NCBI GenBank assembly: GCA_964343705.1
Contig: CAYFJX010000003.1
Span: 136,681-200,680 of the forward strand
Source of the DNA: JAUSFM01 sp964343705
GTDB lineage: Archaea > Nanobdellota > Nanobdellia > Woesearchaeales > UBA12501
Direction of reading: 5' to 3'
DNA: 64,000 bases
Shown here: positions 26,643-35,480 of the stretch, piece after piece
Layout: every line of letters starts with the position of its first letter
Position numbering within the stretch: position 1 is the first letter of the stretch
Notes under the pieces: model-generated
Seen by the model: only the letters and a program-made list of their open reading frames with translations
Told to the model about the DNA's origin: nothing
The model's database searches: none
Program-made: the position numbers and the translations under genes

Positions 26643-27857
26643 ATGGCAAAAAAATATTTATTTACATCAGAAAGTGTGAGCGAAGGTCATCCTGATAAAC
26701 TCTGCGACCAAATCTCAGATGCAATTCTTGACGCGTTATTGGAGCAAGATCCAAATTCTCGTGTGGCGGTTGAGTGCTTGGTAAAAACTGGTTTTATTGT
26801 CATAGCAGGGGAAGTTACAACTAAAGCATATGTTGATATTCAAAAAATTGCACGGCAAGTCATCTGTGACGCTGGCTATGATGAGCATGATGTTGGTTTT
26901 GAAGGACAAACCTGTGGTGTTATTGTGTCACTTAGTGAGCAGTCACCTGACATTGCTCAGGGTGTTGACGAAGCATCTGCAGAAGGAAAAGACAGTGCAG
27001 AACAAGGTGCAGGGGACCAAGGATTGATGTTTGGTTTTGCAACCAATGAAACTCCTGAGTACATGCCTTTGCCAATTATTACAGCGCACAAACTTCTTCT
27101 AAAACTTCGCGAGATTCGCAAAGCTAAAACACTTCCTTACTTGCGCAGCGATGCAAAGAGTCAAGTAACTGTTGAGTATGAAGAGGGAAAACCAGTGCGT
27201 ATTCATACTGTTCTTATTTCAACACACCACGCACCTAATGTAACACATGACCAAATCAAAAAGGATATTATCGAACAGGTTATCAAACCTGTGTGTGGTG
27301 ATAAAATTGATGACAACACTATTTTTCATGTTAATCCAACAGGAAAGTTTGTTGTTGGTGGGCCAGTTGCAGACGCAGGCTTAACAGGAAGAAAAATTAT
27401 TGTAGATACATACGGTGGGCATGGAAGCCATGGTGGTGGATGCTTTAGTGGAAAAGACCCAAGTAAAGTTGACAGAAGCGCTGCGTACATCTCACGATAC
27501 ATTGCAAAGAATCTTGTTGCAGCAGGACTTGCAGACAAGTGTGAAGTACAACTTGCCTATGCAATTGGAGTTGCAGAACCAGTAAGTGTTCTTGTTGATT
27601 GTTTTGGCACCAACAAAATTGATGAGGAGAAAATCAGTGAGCTTGTGAGAAAACACTTCCCACTAAAGCCAGCTGACATTGTTTCTCATTTAAGGCTCAA
27701 GCGACCAATCTTTAGAAAGACTGCTGCATACGGCCACTTTGGACGAGATGATCCAGACTTTACTTGGGAAGCACTTGACAAAGTTGATGCATTGAAAGCA
27801 GATGCAGGTCCACTTGGTACTCCAGAACATACTGGTGATGAAGTGCCTTTGGACTAG
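26643..27857 (+). CDS. metK: S-adenosylmethionine synthetase, bacterial type
   Basis: Makes S-adenosylmethionine from ATP and methionine. The 404 residues are those of the bacterial/eukaryotic MetK family, not the distinct archaeal MAT. Visible motifs are ESVSEGHPDKLCDQISDA (residues 9-26), GAGDQGLMFGFA near 120, and the C-terminal P-loop-like GGHGSHGGGCFSGKDPSKVD near 259. Note HGS where many bacterial enzymes have M-A/G-R, and Cys for Ala in GGGCFSG. A GGAGG precedes the ATG by 7 nt. It supplies SAM for the radical-SAM and methyltransferase genes in the window. Probably acquired from bacteria. Confidence 0.93.
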   Translation: MAKKYLFTSESVSEGHPDKLCDQISDAILDALLEQDPNSRVAVECLVKTGFIVIAGEVTTKAYVDIQKIARQVICDAGYDEHDVGFEGQTCGVIVSLSEQSPDIAQGVDEASAEGKDSAEQGAGDQGLMFGFATNETPEYMPLPIITAHKLLLKLREIRKAKTLPYLRSDAKSQVTVEYEEGKPVRIHTVLISTHHAPNVTHDQIKKDIIEQVIKPVCGDKIDDNTIFHVNPTGKFVVGGPVADAGLTGRKIIVDTYGGHGSHGGGCFSGKDPSKVDRSAAYISRYIAKNLVAAGLADKCEVQLAYAIGVAEPVSVLVDCFGTNKIDEEKISELVRKHFPLKPADIVSHLRLKRPIFRKTAAYGHFGRDDPDFTWEALDKVDALKADAGPLGTPEHTGDEVPLD

Positions 27858-27901
27858 AATTATAACAATATTTTTATAATCCTTTTCTTTATTTTTTGCT
27901 T

Positions 27902-28849
27902 ATGGTCATGCCTAGTTCAATAAGAGGATCAGTCGCCCTTGGCGCAGCAATGCTTGTAGGGTTTGCTTCATGGATATCCTGTGGTTACAGTCCAAAGGGG
28001 CAACCCAAAGAAGATCTTGATGCTGTAGTCTCAACACTTGAAACAGAAGAAGGAAAGAAACAGTTTAGACTCTTAGCTGTTCAAAAAGGTGTAACGCACG
28101 ATCCAAACTATATTGACGAATTCTTAGACGAAGCAGGGAATCTAGTGGACTACCGAATTGCGTTTAAGATTGCTCAAGAGATGGGTCCTGAAAAAGAAGT
28201 GGATTTTCATATTAAGCAGGATGACATTGTAGAAGCAGCTTTGGTAGCAAGCCGAGCTGGATTACAGGAAAGAGCACAGAATTTATACATGGATGCGCTT
28301 GCTCAATTTGGAGATCCTCTACCATGGTCAGCAATGCCTTTGTTGCGCACCTTTAATGTTGATGTTACTGAAATAATCAATTTGTATGTACGTAATGGTT
28401 TTGTGAAAGAAGCAGCAATGTACGCCGAGGATATGGGATTGACCCATGATGCTATTGACTTGTATGAACAGGGACAGTTTTATCATGATGCTTTTGCAGC
28501 TGCAACTCGCGAAGGGTTGCAAGAAAGGGCTGACGACCTATTACAGAAAGGCCTTGAATGGTATGAAAAAGAAGAACGGTTTGAAGACGCTGGTCATATT
28601 GCACAGGCAGCTGGCTTAACACAAAGTGCACAAATTAATTTTTCTACAATGCTTGGAAAGTGTGTAGCAGCAAATAATCATTATTGCGCTGGTAGGGCAG
28701 CAGAAAAGTTAGGTCTAGTTGATTCTGCACTTGAGCATTTTGAAAAAGCTGGTCAATTTATTACTGCTGCGCGCTATGCAGCAGCAAACAACAAGCCACA
28801 AGAGGCTGTTCGCTACCAGAAAGTTGTTGAAGTACTAGACTTGCAATGA
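27902..28849 (+). CDS. helical-repeat lipoprotein-like protein
   Basis: A 315-residue protein. The N-terminus has a hydrophobic signal ending in ASWISC, a plausible lipobox. The rest is built from about eight 30-40-residue alpha-helical repeats of TPR/SEL1-like character (EAAMYAEDMGLTHDAIDLY, EHFEKAGQFITAARYAAA). An in-frame TTG lies at 27896, but the ATG at 27902 follows a TTTTTATAATC box by about 26 nt. It lies upstream of, and co-directional with, the large secreted paralog operon, and may act as its scaffold partner. No enzymatic motif seen. Confidence 0.65.
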   Translation: MVMPSSIRGSVALGAAMLVGFASWISCGYSPKGQPKEDLDAVVSTLETEEGKKQFRLLAVQKGVTHDPNYIDEFLDEAGNLVDYRIAFKIAQEMGPEKEVDFHIKQDDIVEAALVASRAGLQERAQNLYMDALAQFGDPLPWSAMPLLRTFNVDVTEIINLYVRNGFVKEAAMYAEDMGLTHDAIDLYEQGQFYHDAFAAATREGLQERADDLLQKGLEWYEKEERFEDAGHIAQAAGLTQSAQINFSTMLGKCVAANNHYCAGRAAEKLGLVDSALEHFEKAGQFITAARYAAANNKPQEAVRYQKVVEVLDLQ

Positions 28850-28891
28850 GGCAGCACTAACTTTATAAATCTCTTTTTCTCTTTTTTTACT

Positions 28892-31669
28892 ATGTTTACT
28901 TTGAAAAGAGGAATGATTGATTTAGTTGTACTTATGTTTCTTTTAGTATTACTTTGCCAGTTTGTTTCTGCTACCTCTCATGAGTTAACTTCTGAACAAA
29001 AGGCAATTCAAGAAAAGCTTGATGAAAACAAAGAGTTAAGCATTCCTGAATTTGCAGCAGCAACAGATGAACAGAAAAAGAAATATGTCCTTACTAATCG
29101 TTTCAATCCAGGTAATTTAGACCAAGCAAAAGTATTTGAACAGCTTGCCCTCGCACCTGATTTTAATTATGCAACTCACTTACCTCTTGTTGAAGAATAT
29201 CTTTTTGTACAGAGTAGATTTGGAGAGCAACAAAAAAAGATATTTGTAAAAGCTGCTGAAATTGATGTGGGGGTTATTAACCGGAACCCAGTTCATGTTA
29301 CAAGGTACATTGGCGATGCTCGTTTTTTCATGGAATCAGGCGTTAAATTTTCTAGAGTAAAAAATGGTGTGTTTCACACAGCTGGTGAAAAATCAACACA
29401 GTTTAACACACAATTGATTGGTGAACTTTTAAGTACAGGCACTAAAATTTCTGTTCAGAAGGATGGATCCTTACAGTTTAGTGATGTTTCTTCTGAATCT
29501 CTTGCAGAGATTGAACCATTTGATTTCATTGGTACTATTACTAACAAAGATGGTTTTGGCATGACCTGTGCAAAATGTAAATTTACACTCACAGACCACA
29601 AAGGAAAAACAGTGCCTGCTGTTTTTGGAGAAAACATTAAACTTTCTAATGGTCATGAACTAAAGAGAGGGATTGTTCGTTTACACTCCCCTGACTATGT
29701 AGACTTTGCACCTGTTGACGACCAACCAGCAATTCTTAAAACCAAAAACCAGGAAACCGTTTCTACCACTACAAAAATGGCATATGTCTCAGGTCTTGCT
29801 AAGCCACCTGGTGCTAACTCTAATTACATCCTTTCTGATATAGATCCGAAAGCAGGTGTATCACGTTTAATGATTCACAATAGTGATCCAGGTTTGGAGA
29901 TTGAATTACCTCATGCTGATCTTTACAACGACATTTTCTTCAACACACCTGAGACACTTACCTTGCCAGGTGGAAAACCCCTAGTATCGCCTGGTGAAGC
30001 TTTTGTGTACACACAAGACGGGGAACGAAAAAAAGGTGTACTCCTGACTGCTGAAGGCATAGATCTTGTTGGTGGATTACCTCAAACTAGTGTTATTAAT
30101 CTAGTGTCAGGCCATGTTGCAACAGAAAAGGGCGTTTCCCTATGTCAAGACAACTGTGCTAAAGCTGTCCACACATTTGCAGGGGATGTTTTTGAAGCAA
30201 ATCTTGAGCAGGTATACCGACAATACAAAGAGACTAGTGACCGAAAGTATGTGCGAAAACTATTCGGCACAGGCTTACACTCTCCTGAACACTTAGAAGT
30301 TCTTGAGGGACTTATTGAAAGTTCTGAGATTAATGACCGATTTGCAGCAGCAAGTGCTTTGGTTTCAATGTATCACCATGGTCATGAGTTTGATGAGCGT
30401 AGTAGGGAAGTACTTGTTAAAGCTCTCTCAGATGATAGTTTGATGGTTAGGTCTATAGCAGCAAGCGCTCTTGATGATGAGCAGAAAGCTCATGTACTTT
30501 TTACATTGTATCAAAACCCAGAAACTAAGAAGAGTATGCGTTTGAATATGTTAGGGCGTCTTGCTCAGTTAAAACATCCAGCAACACAAACTGAACTCGA
30601 AAATATGATTGGCAGTAGTCCACAAACTGTGTTGAGATCTTTGCGGCACTATGATAATGATAGGGCAAGGGAGTTTGCATTAGAACAATTATCCAATCCT
30701 AAAACTCGCGTTCGTCATGCAGCAGTAGCTTTCTTTGAGGAACGCGGAGACATTGAAGTTCTGAAAAAAACATTGTCCACAGAAGAGGATAGGTTTGTGA
30801 AGCGTAAACTTGAAAGTGCGATTCGAAGACTAGAGGCAAAGCGTAAACCAAAACCTAGCAAAACACCTGATGTTATCCCCTTAGGTACTTTATTTCAAGA
30901 TAATCCTAGCCAAGACTGGGCAACAGTGTTTTCAGAAAACCAAGTGGAACAAAGTAACACCATGCCTTCTGGTGTGATTCAACGCCTTGAAGCTTTGGGT
31001 GATGAAAATGTTGACTTTAAAGACATTCAGATTCTTAGCAGTTACTCTGTTGATGAACTAAAGGACATTAAGAAAAATCGAGCTGGAGTTGAGTCTGCAA
31101 TACAGCGTCGTATACAAGAAGTAGGAACAACTAAGCGCGGTGCTGCCGAGCCTGGTTACACAACTGAATCGTTTGAATCACAAAAGCACCGATTAACAAT
31201 TCCGGAGCTTCTTAAAATAAGAGCTACACTGCAATCTATGAGATCTCCTGAACTTCGTTCACATATTGGTGAGTTAATTGATGTGGACACACATGATCAC
31301 TTAACTGAACATGGTGGCTATGTGCATCTTACTTCAGAGCGAGAGCTTGCTTTTCACTCTATCCCTCCTCGGAAACTTCAAAGTAACCATGCTTATCTCT
31401 CTCCTGGTACTCGGCCAATTGCTGGAAGAAATGGTATTTTTGGTTTTCATTTACACGCAGCAGATCCTCATTACCACAATGAAGCTTATGCAGGACCAAG
31501 CGGTACTGCAGGTGATTTACATTCTTCGCGGGTTGATCGCACTGATGGCCTTGTAATTTCACCACTTGATGAATGTAGGTTTAATCTTGATATGAATACT
31601 GCTCGTGGTGAAGTGATTGACCTAGGAAATTATAACCGCTGCAACATAGGCAAGGTGGCAAGCAACTGA
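28892..31669 (+). CDS. giant secreted HEAT-repeat protein A with JAMM-like site
   Basis: A 925-residue exported protein, paralogous to the gene at 32483. Layout: signal peptide (about 8-27), an N-terminal helical domain (30-130), a beta-rich middle, HEAT-like repeats (about 470-650), a helical stretch, and a C-terminal domain (about 800-915). That last domain has conserved Glu806 (TEHGG), His853 and His855 (FHLHAADP), Ser870 (AGPSG) and Asp875 (GDL). The order Glu, HxH, Ser, Asp resembles JAMM/MPN metallopeptidases, though the spacing is wider than standard. A TATAAAT box lies 26 nt before the ATG. Function not established. Confidence 0.7.
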   Translation: MFTLKRGMIDLVVLMFLLVLLCQFVSATSHELTSEQKAIQEKLDENKELSIPEFAAATDEQKKKYVLTNRFNPGNLDQAKVFEQLALAPDFNYATHLPLVEEYLFVQSRFGEQQKKIFVKAAEIDVGVINRNPVHVTRYIGDARFFMESGVKFSRVKNGVFHTAGEKSTQFNTQLIGELLSTGTKISVQKDGSLQFSDVSSESLAEIEPFDFIGTITNKDGFGMTCAKCKFTLTDHKGKTVPAVFGENIKLSNGHELKRGIVRLHSPDYVDFAPVDDQPAILKTKNQETVSTTTKMAYVSGLAKPPGANSNYILSDIDPKAGVSRLMIHNSDPGLEIELPHADLYNDIFFNTPETLTLPGGKPLVSPGEAFVYTQDGERKKGVLLTAEGIDLVGGLPQTSVINLVSGHVATEKGVSLCQDNCAKAVHTFAGDVFEANLEQVYRQYKETSDRKYVRKLFGTGLHSPEHLEVLEGLIESSEINDRFAAASALVSMYHHGHEFDERSREVLVKALSDDSLMVRSIAASALDDEQKAHVLFTLYQNPETKKSMRLNMLGRLAQLKHPATQTELENMIGSSPQTVLRSLRHYDNDRAREFALEQLSNPKTRVRHAAVAFFEERGDIEVLKKTLSTEEDRFVKRKLESAIRRLEAKRKPKPSKTPDVIPLGTLFQDNPSQDWATVFSENQVEQSNTMPSGVIQRLEALGDENVDFKDIQILSSYSVDELKDIKKNRAGVESAIQRRIQEVGTTKRGAAEPGYTTESFESQKHRLTIPELLKIRATLQSMRSPELRSHIGELIDVDTHDHLTEHGGYVHLTSERELAFHSIPPRKLQSNHAYLSPGTRPIAGRNGIFGFHLHAADPHYHNEAYAGPSGTAGDLHSSRVDRTDGLVISPLDECRFNLDMNTARGEVIDLGNYNRCNIGKVASN

Positions 31670-31688
31670 AAAAAAGAAAGGTGATACT

Positions 31689-32486
31689 ATGCAAAAAATA
31701 ATTTTTCCCAATAAACACACAAAAAAAGCGCAAGTAACTATTTTCATTATTCTGGGTATACTTATTTTTGTTTCTGCTGTACTCTTTTTTTTCTCAGGTG
31801 ATGCAGCAAAAATGGCTGCTCTGGATACAGACGACCAAGAACCTTCAGCACTTATCAAAAAAGAAATGATCAATCTTATTAAAATTTGTACAGCTGATAA
31901 GGCAGTGCACGTTGTTGACCAGCTTACCTCCTCAGGGGGTTTTAAGGGTATAACACCTCGGAATGTTTATGTAGGGGATTACATTGCACCAGTATACTTT
32001 GATGGAGTTGATCTATCACCAAGTACTGAACAAATCGAAGAAATAATCAAGAGCCAATTTGCCACTTTCTCATGTCCAGCAGCTACAGACTTGGGCTATC
32101 AACTAAGTGATATCTCAGTTGACTCACTTCAGCTTGAAGAAACAGAGATACAAGTAAACCTTGCAAAGGTTGAAGCACAAAAAGGAGAGGAACAATTCTT
32201 AATAGAACCCTTTACAGTGGAAGTCCCAAGTAAACTTGGATTGTTATTCGCAGCTACACATGATTTTCTTATGCACCAGCAACGTTCTCCTGAAAAGTTT
32301 AAGATAACACGCATGGCAGACGCTGGCATTGAACACAATGTAACATTTAAGATGGATGAAACAAGAACTGGCGAGTTTCTTTTAGTGGCAACTACAGAGA
32401 AACCATTTATTGATGATGGTTACCCTCGTCAGGAAACAAATACAACAATGCAATTGCCTTTTATAGTGAGGTTTGACTGGTCATGA
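31689..32486 (+). CDS. pilin-like single-pass surface protein
   Basis: A 265-residue protein whose N-terminus (KKAQVTIFIILGILIFVSA, residues 12-30) resembles class III/type IV pilin-like leaders common in DPANN surface proteins. A short basic stretch precedes a Q-V-T-x-F-x motif and a hydrophobic helix. The 220-residue exposed domain has two cysteines (IKICTAD, FSCPAA). It sits between the two giant paralogs. It starts 20 bp after the first, and its stop overlaps the start of the second by 4 bp (ATGA), so all three should be one operon and may form one surface complex. Confidence 0.72.
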   Translation: MQKIIFPNKHTKKAQVTIFIILGILIFVSAVLFFFSGDAAKMAALDTDDQEPSALIKKEMINLIKICTADKAVHVVDQLTSSGGFKGITPRNVYVGDYIAPVYFDGVDLSPSTEQIEEIIKSQFATFSCPAATDLGYQLSDISVDSLQLEETEIQVNLAKVEAQKGEEQFLIEPFTVEVPSKLGLLFAATHDFLMHQQRSPEKFKITRMADAGIEHNVTFKMDETRTGEFLLVATTEKPFIDDGYPRQETNTTMQLPFIVRFDWS

Positions 32487-35416
32487 AAAAAATATTTTTC
32501 TTGGGACTAGTGCTGTTTTTATTACTTCCAGTGGTCTTTGCAGACGATGCTGATCAAACACCTAAACAGCTTGCAATCCAGAAAAAGATAGACAAGGGAA
32601 AAGAACTTACACGGGAGGAATTTAGGCTTGCTTCTTTTCCACAAAAAGAACAATATATGCTTACAGAACATTTTAATCCAAAAGAACCAGATCAATCAGC
32701 AATGTTTGAAATTCTTGCCATGAAACCTGAGTTTGATTATGCAGGTAACATGGGTCTTGTTAAGAAATACTTAGCAGCGCAAGGAAATTTTAGATCTGAT
32801 CAAAGATATATTTTTATGGCAGCTGCAGAAGAAGACATCGGTCTTGTGAATGAAAATCCTTTCTATGTTCGTATGTATACTGGCACGTCGCGGTTCAACA
32901 TGGCTCCAGGTGTACAATTTTCTAAAGTTGAAAATGGTAAACTTGTTCCAAAGGGTGAACACTCAACACCTTTTGATGTCAACATGATTAGGGCCTTTGT
33001 TAAGGGAGGTGCAAGTTCCTTGTTAGTTCAAGAAGATGGTTCACTTAAGTATGACAATGATGAAGGAACTCATGGTATTGAAGGGATGGATGCCTTGGAC
33101 TTTTCAGGTAAGCTAGTAAACAAAGATGGTTTTGGCATCCAGTGTAAAACATGCAAAGTGGGCCTTACATCTTACAATGACCAGTCTCTAACATATGCAG
33201 AAGGAAATGTGAAATTAACCAATGGCCATGAACTTAAAACAGGATCAATTGTATTGCATGGTCCTGACAATCTTCACATATCAAGTTACGGGGATATGGA
33301 AGAGCCAGCTTTTATTACAAGGCCTGGTGTTGGCTTACATATGGTCGGTCTTTATTCATATCATGAAGGTCAGGCACCTTTTTTTCCTGCATCATCTAAC
33401 TATATTGTTTCTGACATTGATAAAGCATCTGGAATTTCCCAATTGATTATTGATTCAAGAGATGCGCTCATTGTTGATCTTCCAGAAGATCAACCCTACA
33501 AGCTAGTCCGTACAAGTGGAGGGACAGGCTTTCATCAGATTACACTCCAACAAAAACGAAAAGGAGGAACACATAGTGTTGACTTACATGGAGGGGGATT
33601 TGAGTTTGCTGGTTCAATTCCTGGCCTTGCTCTGTTTAATGAGGATTCTGGTCACTTTTTCTCAGGTGATAGAGTGGGATTATGTGATTTGAATTGTTAT
33701 GAAATTGTAGGGCCACTACGTGCTCGCTTATCACATGCTAACGCAAAAAGAATACGTGAAGAATACTTGGCTGGGAGGTATATAGATATAGATGAGATTT
33801 TTCGTCAAGAAGTTGATCCAGGATTATACCTTGACATTCTTGAACAATGGGCAGATGAGACTGACCTAACAAATGCAAGGAAGGCTGCAACTGCAGTACA
33901 TACCTTATATGTTCAAAAAGATTCACCCTATTATGATCGAGTACAAGATCTTCGTGAGCGTCTCCTTGCTTATCCAGACGCAATAACCCAAATGAATGTG
34001 GCTGAAGAACTTGATCGAGAAGAGCAACTTGCTGTTTACAAACGAGTGTATGGCCATCCAGGGTTTGACCAGTCGGCAAAGGATCAAGCCCGCTTTAAAC
34101 TTGCAGAACTGCAATCTCCTGAGATACGCCAGGAACTTGAAGATTTGATGGCTACAGAGCCAGTTAAGGCTATCAGCTTGTTGAGGCTCTATGAGGATGA
34201 CGCAACAGTGCAACTAATCACATCTCAGCATGATAGTTCCGATCTTGATGTTCGAAGAACAGTGGCACGGTATTTGACAGGGAAAGGAGATGTTGCCACT
34301 TTGAGAAAAATGTGGGATAATGAACCTTTGGAGCTGTGGCAGGATACACTGCTGTTTGACATTTCTGTTACAGATACTCCTGAAGCAGTAGGTTTTTTTG
34401 CAGAACAACTTAAGAAAAATCCAAATGACCTTCAGGCTTTGAGTTATTTGATAAGTATGGAGGGTGAACATCTCTTGCCTGACATTCAAAATACTTTAAG
34501 AACTTGGACAAAAGATTTTGATGAATCAAAATTTACTGGAAAAAAAGAACAGCTAGATCGAACTAAAAGAAAAGTACAATACAAGCTCAGGGAAAAAGAG
34601 TCAGCATACTATAAAACTCTCACTCACAAAGTGCAGGAAGAGGCAGATGAATCATACAAAGGTAAGAAAACAGACTGGTATAATCACTTACAATCCTCAA
34701 ATCTTCATCAGCATGCAGGTCAGGCAGAAGCACTTGTACGGAAAGTTGCGTTGCTTGATGACCAGCGAGTGGATTACAAAGATCTAGCTATTATTTCTCA
34801 TCGATCAGATGAAGAGTTACAATCACTTAAGAATAATCGTGCAGAACTAGAAGCAGAAATCTCAGCACGTATTGCAAGTAACAACCCTTTTACCCGACCC
34901 ACTAATAGAATGTATAAAACAGAATCTTTTGACGAACAAAAACATCGGTTAAGTCTTCCAGAACTTATGAAAATTGGCACTGCTATTGAGTCATATGGTA
35001 AAAAGGAAGTGTTGAAACAAGTACGCACTATCAGAGACAGAGATACTAAGAACAGATTTACTGAGTTGGGAGGGAAGGTTTCACTCACTGAGCAGGGGAA
35101 CTTAGATTTTCAAGTGATTGCTCCGCTTGAGGCTGACAGTAATGAACAATATGTCCATGCAACTGCTCTTGCTGAAAGTGCAAAGGCAGGTGTTGCTGAC
35201 TTTCATTTTCATGCAGTTGATCCTAATTTTGATGACGCTAAGTATGCTGGTCCAAGTGGAAGCCATGATTCAGGAGGTGGGGATCTTGGTGTTGCAACAA
35301 CTTTGCATGTGGATGGGATAGTTATGACCTCTCTTGATGAGTGTCATATCAATGCAGATTTCTACACATCACGAGGAGTAGTTGTTGATGTTGGCACATA
35401 TGATATCTGCCAGTGA
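32483..35416 (+). CDS. giant secreted HEAT-repeat protein B with JAMM-like site
   Basis: A 977-residue exported paralog of the gene at 28892, aligned along its whole length. Matching blocks include LT-x-HFNP, FSKVENGKL, LVNKDGFGIQCKTCK and LSLPELMKIGTAI. It has a signal peptide (1-20, ending VVFADD), a beta-rich middle with CxxC (QCKTCK), helical repeats and the same C-terminal domain. The candidate metal residues are Glu861 (TELGG), His908/His910 (FHFHAVDP), Ser925 (AGPSG) and Asp934. The chain ends shortly after a conserved LDEC-x-x-N block. Retention of all candidate residues in both copies argues for function. Confidence 0.7.
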   Translation: MKKIFFLGLVLFLLLPVVFADDADQTPKQLAIQKKIDKGKELTREEFRLASFPQKEQYMLTEHFNPKEPDQSAMFEILAMKPEFDYAGNMGLVKKYLAAQGNFRSDQRYIFMAAAEEDIGLVNENPFYVRMYTGTSRFNMAPGVQFSKVENGKLVPKGEHSTPFDVNMIRAFVKGGASSLLVQEDGSLKYDNDEGTHGIEGMDALDFSGKLVNKDGFGIQCKTCKVGLTSYNDQSLTYAEGNVKLTNGHELKTGSIVLHGPDNLHISSYGDMEEPAFITRPGVGLHMVGLYSYHEGQAPFFPASSNYIVSDIDKASGISQLIIDSRDALIVDLPEDQPYKLVRTSGGTGFHQITLQQKRKGGTHSVDLHGGGFEFAGSIPGLALFNEDSGHFFSGDRVGLCDLNCYEIVGPLRARLSHANAKRIREEYLAGRYIDIDEIFRQEVDPGLYLDILEQWADETDLTNARKAATAVHTLYVQKDSPYYDRVQDLRERLLAYPDAITQMNVAEELDREEQLAVYKRVYGHPGFDQSAKDQARFKLAELQSPEIRQELEDLMATEPVKAISLLRLYEDDATVQLITSQHDSSDLDVRRTVARYLTGKGDVATLRKMWDNEPLELWQDTLLFDISVTDTPEAVGFFAEQLKKNPNDLQALSYLISMEGEHLLPDIQNTLRTWTKDFDESKFTGKKEQLDRTKRKVQYKLREKESAYYKTLTHKVQEEADESYKGKKTDWYNHLQSSNLHQHAGQAEALVRKVALLDDQRVDYKDLAIISHRSDEELQSLKNNRAELEAEISARIASNNPFTRPTNRMYKTESFDEQKHRLSLPELMKIGTAIESYGKKEVLKQVRTIRDRDTKNRFTELGGKVSLTEQGNLDFQVIAPLEADSNEQYVHATALAESAKAGVADFHFHAVDPNFDDAKYAGPSGSHDSGGGDLGVATTLHVDGIVMTSLDECHINADFYTSRGVVVDVGTYDICQ

Positions 35417-35480
35417 TTCTTTAAATACAACACAACAATCTTTATAAATGCGCTGCGATGTCCGACCTCTTAGAGGCAAC

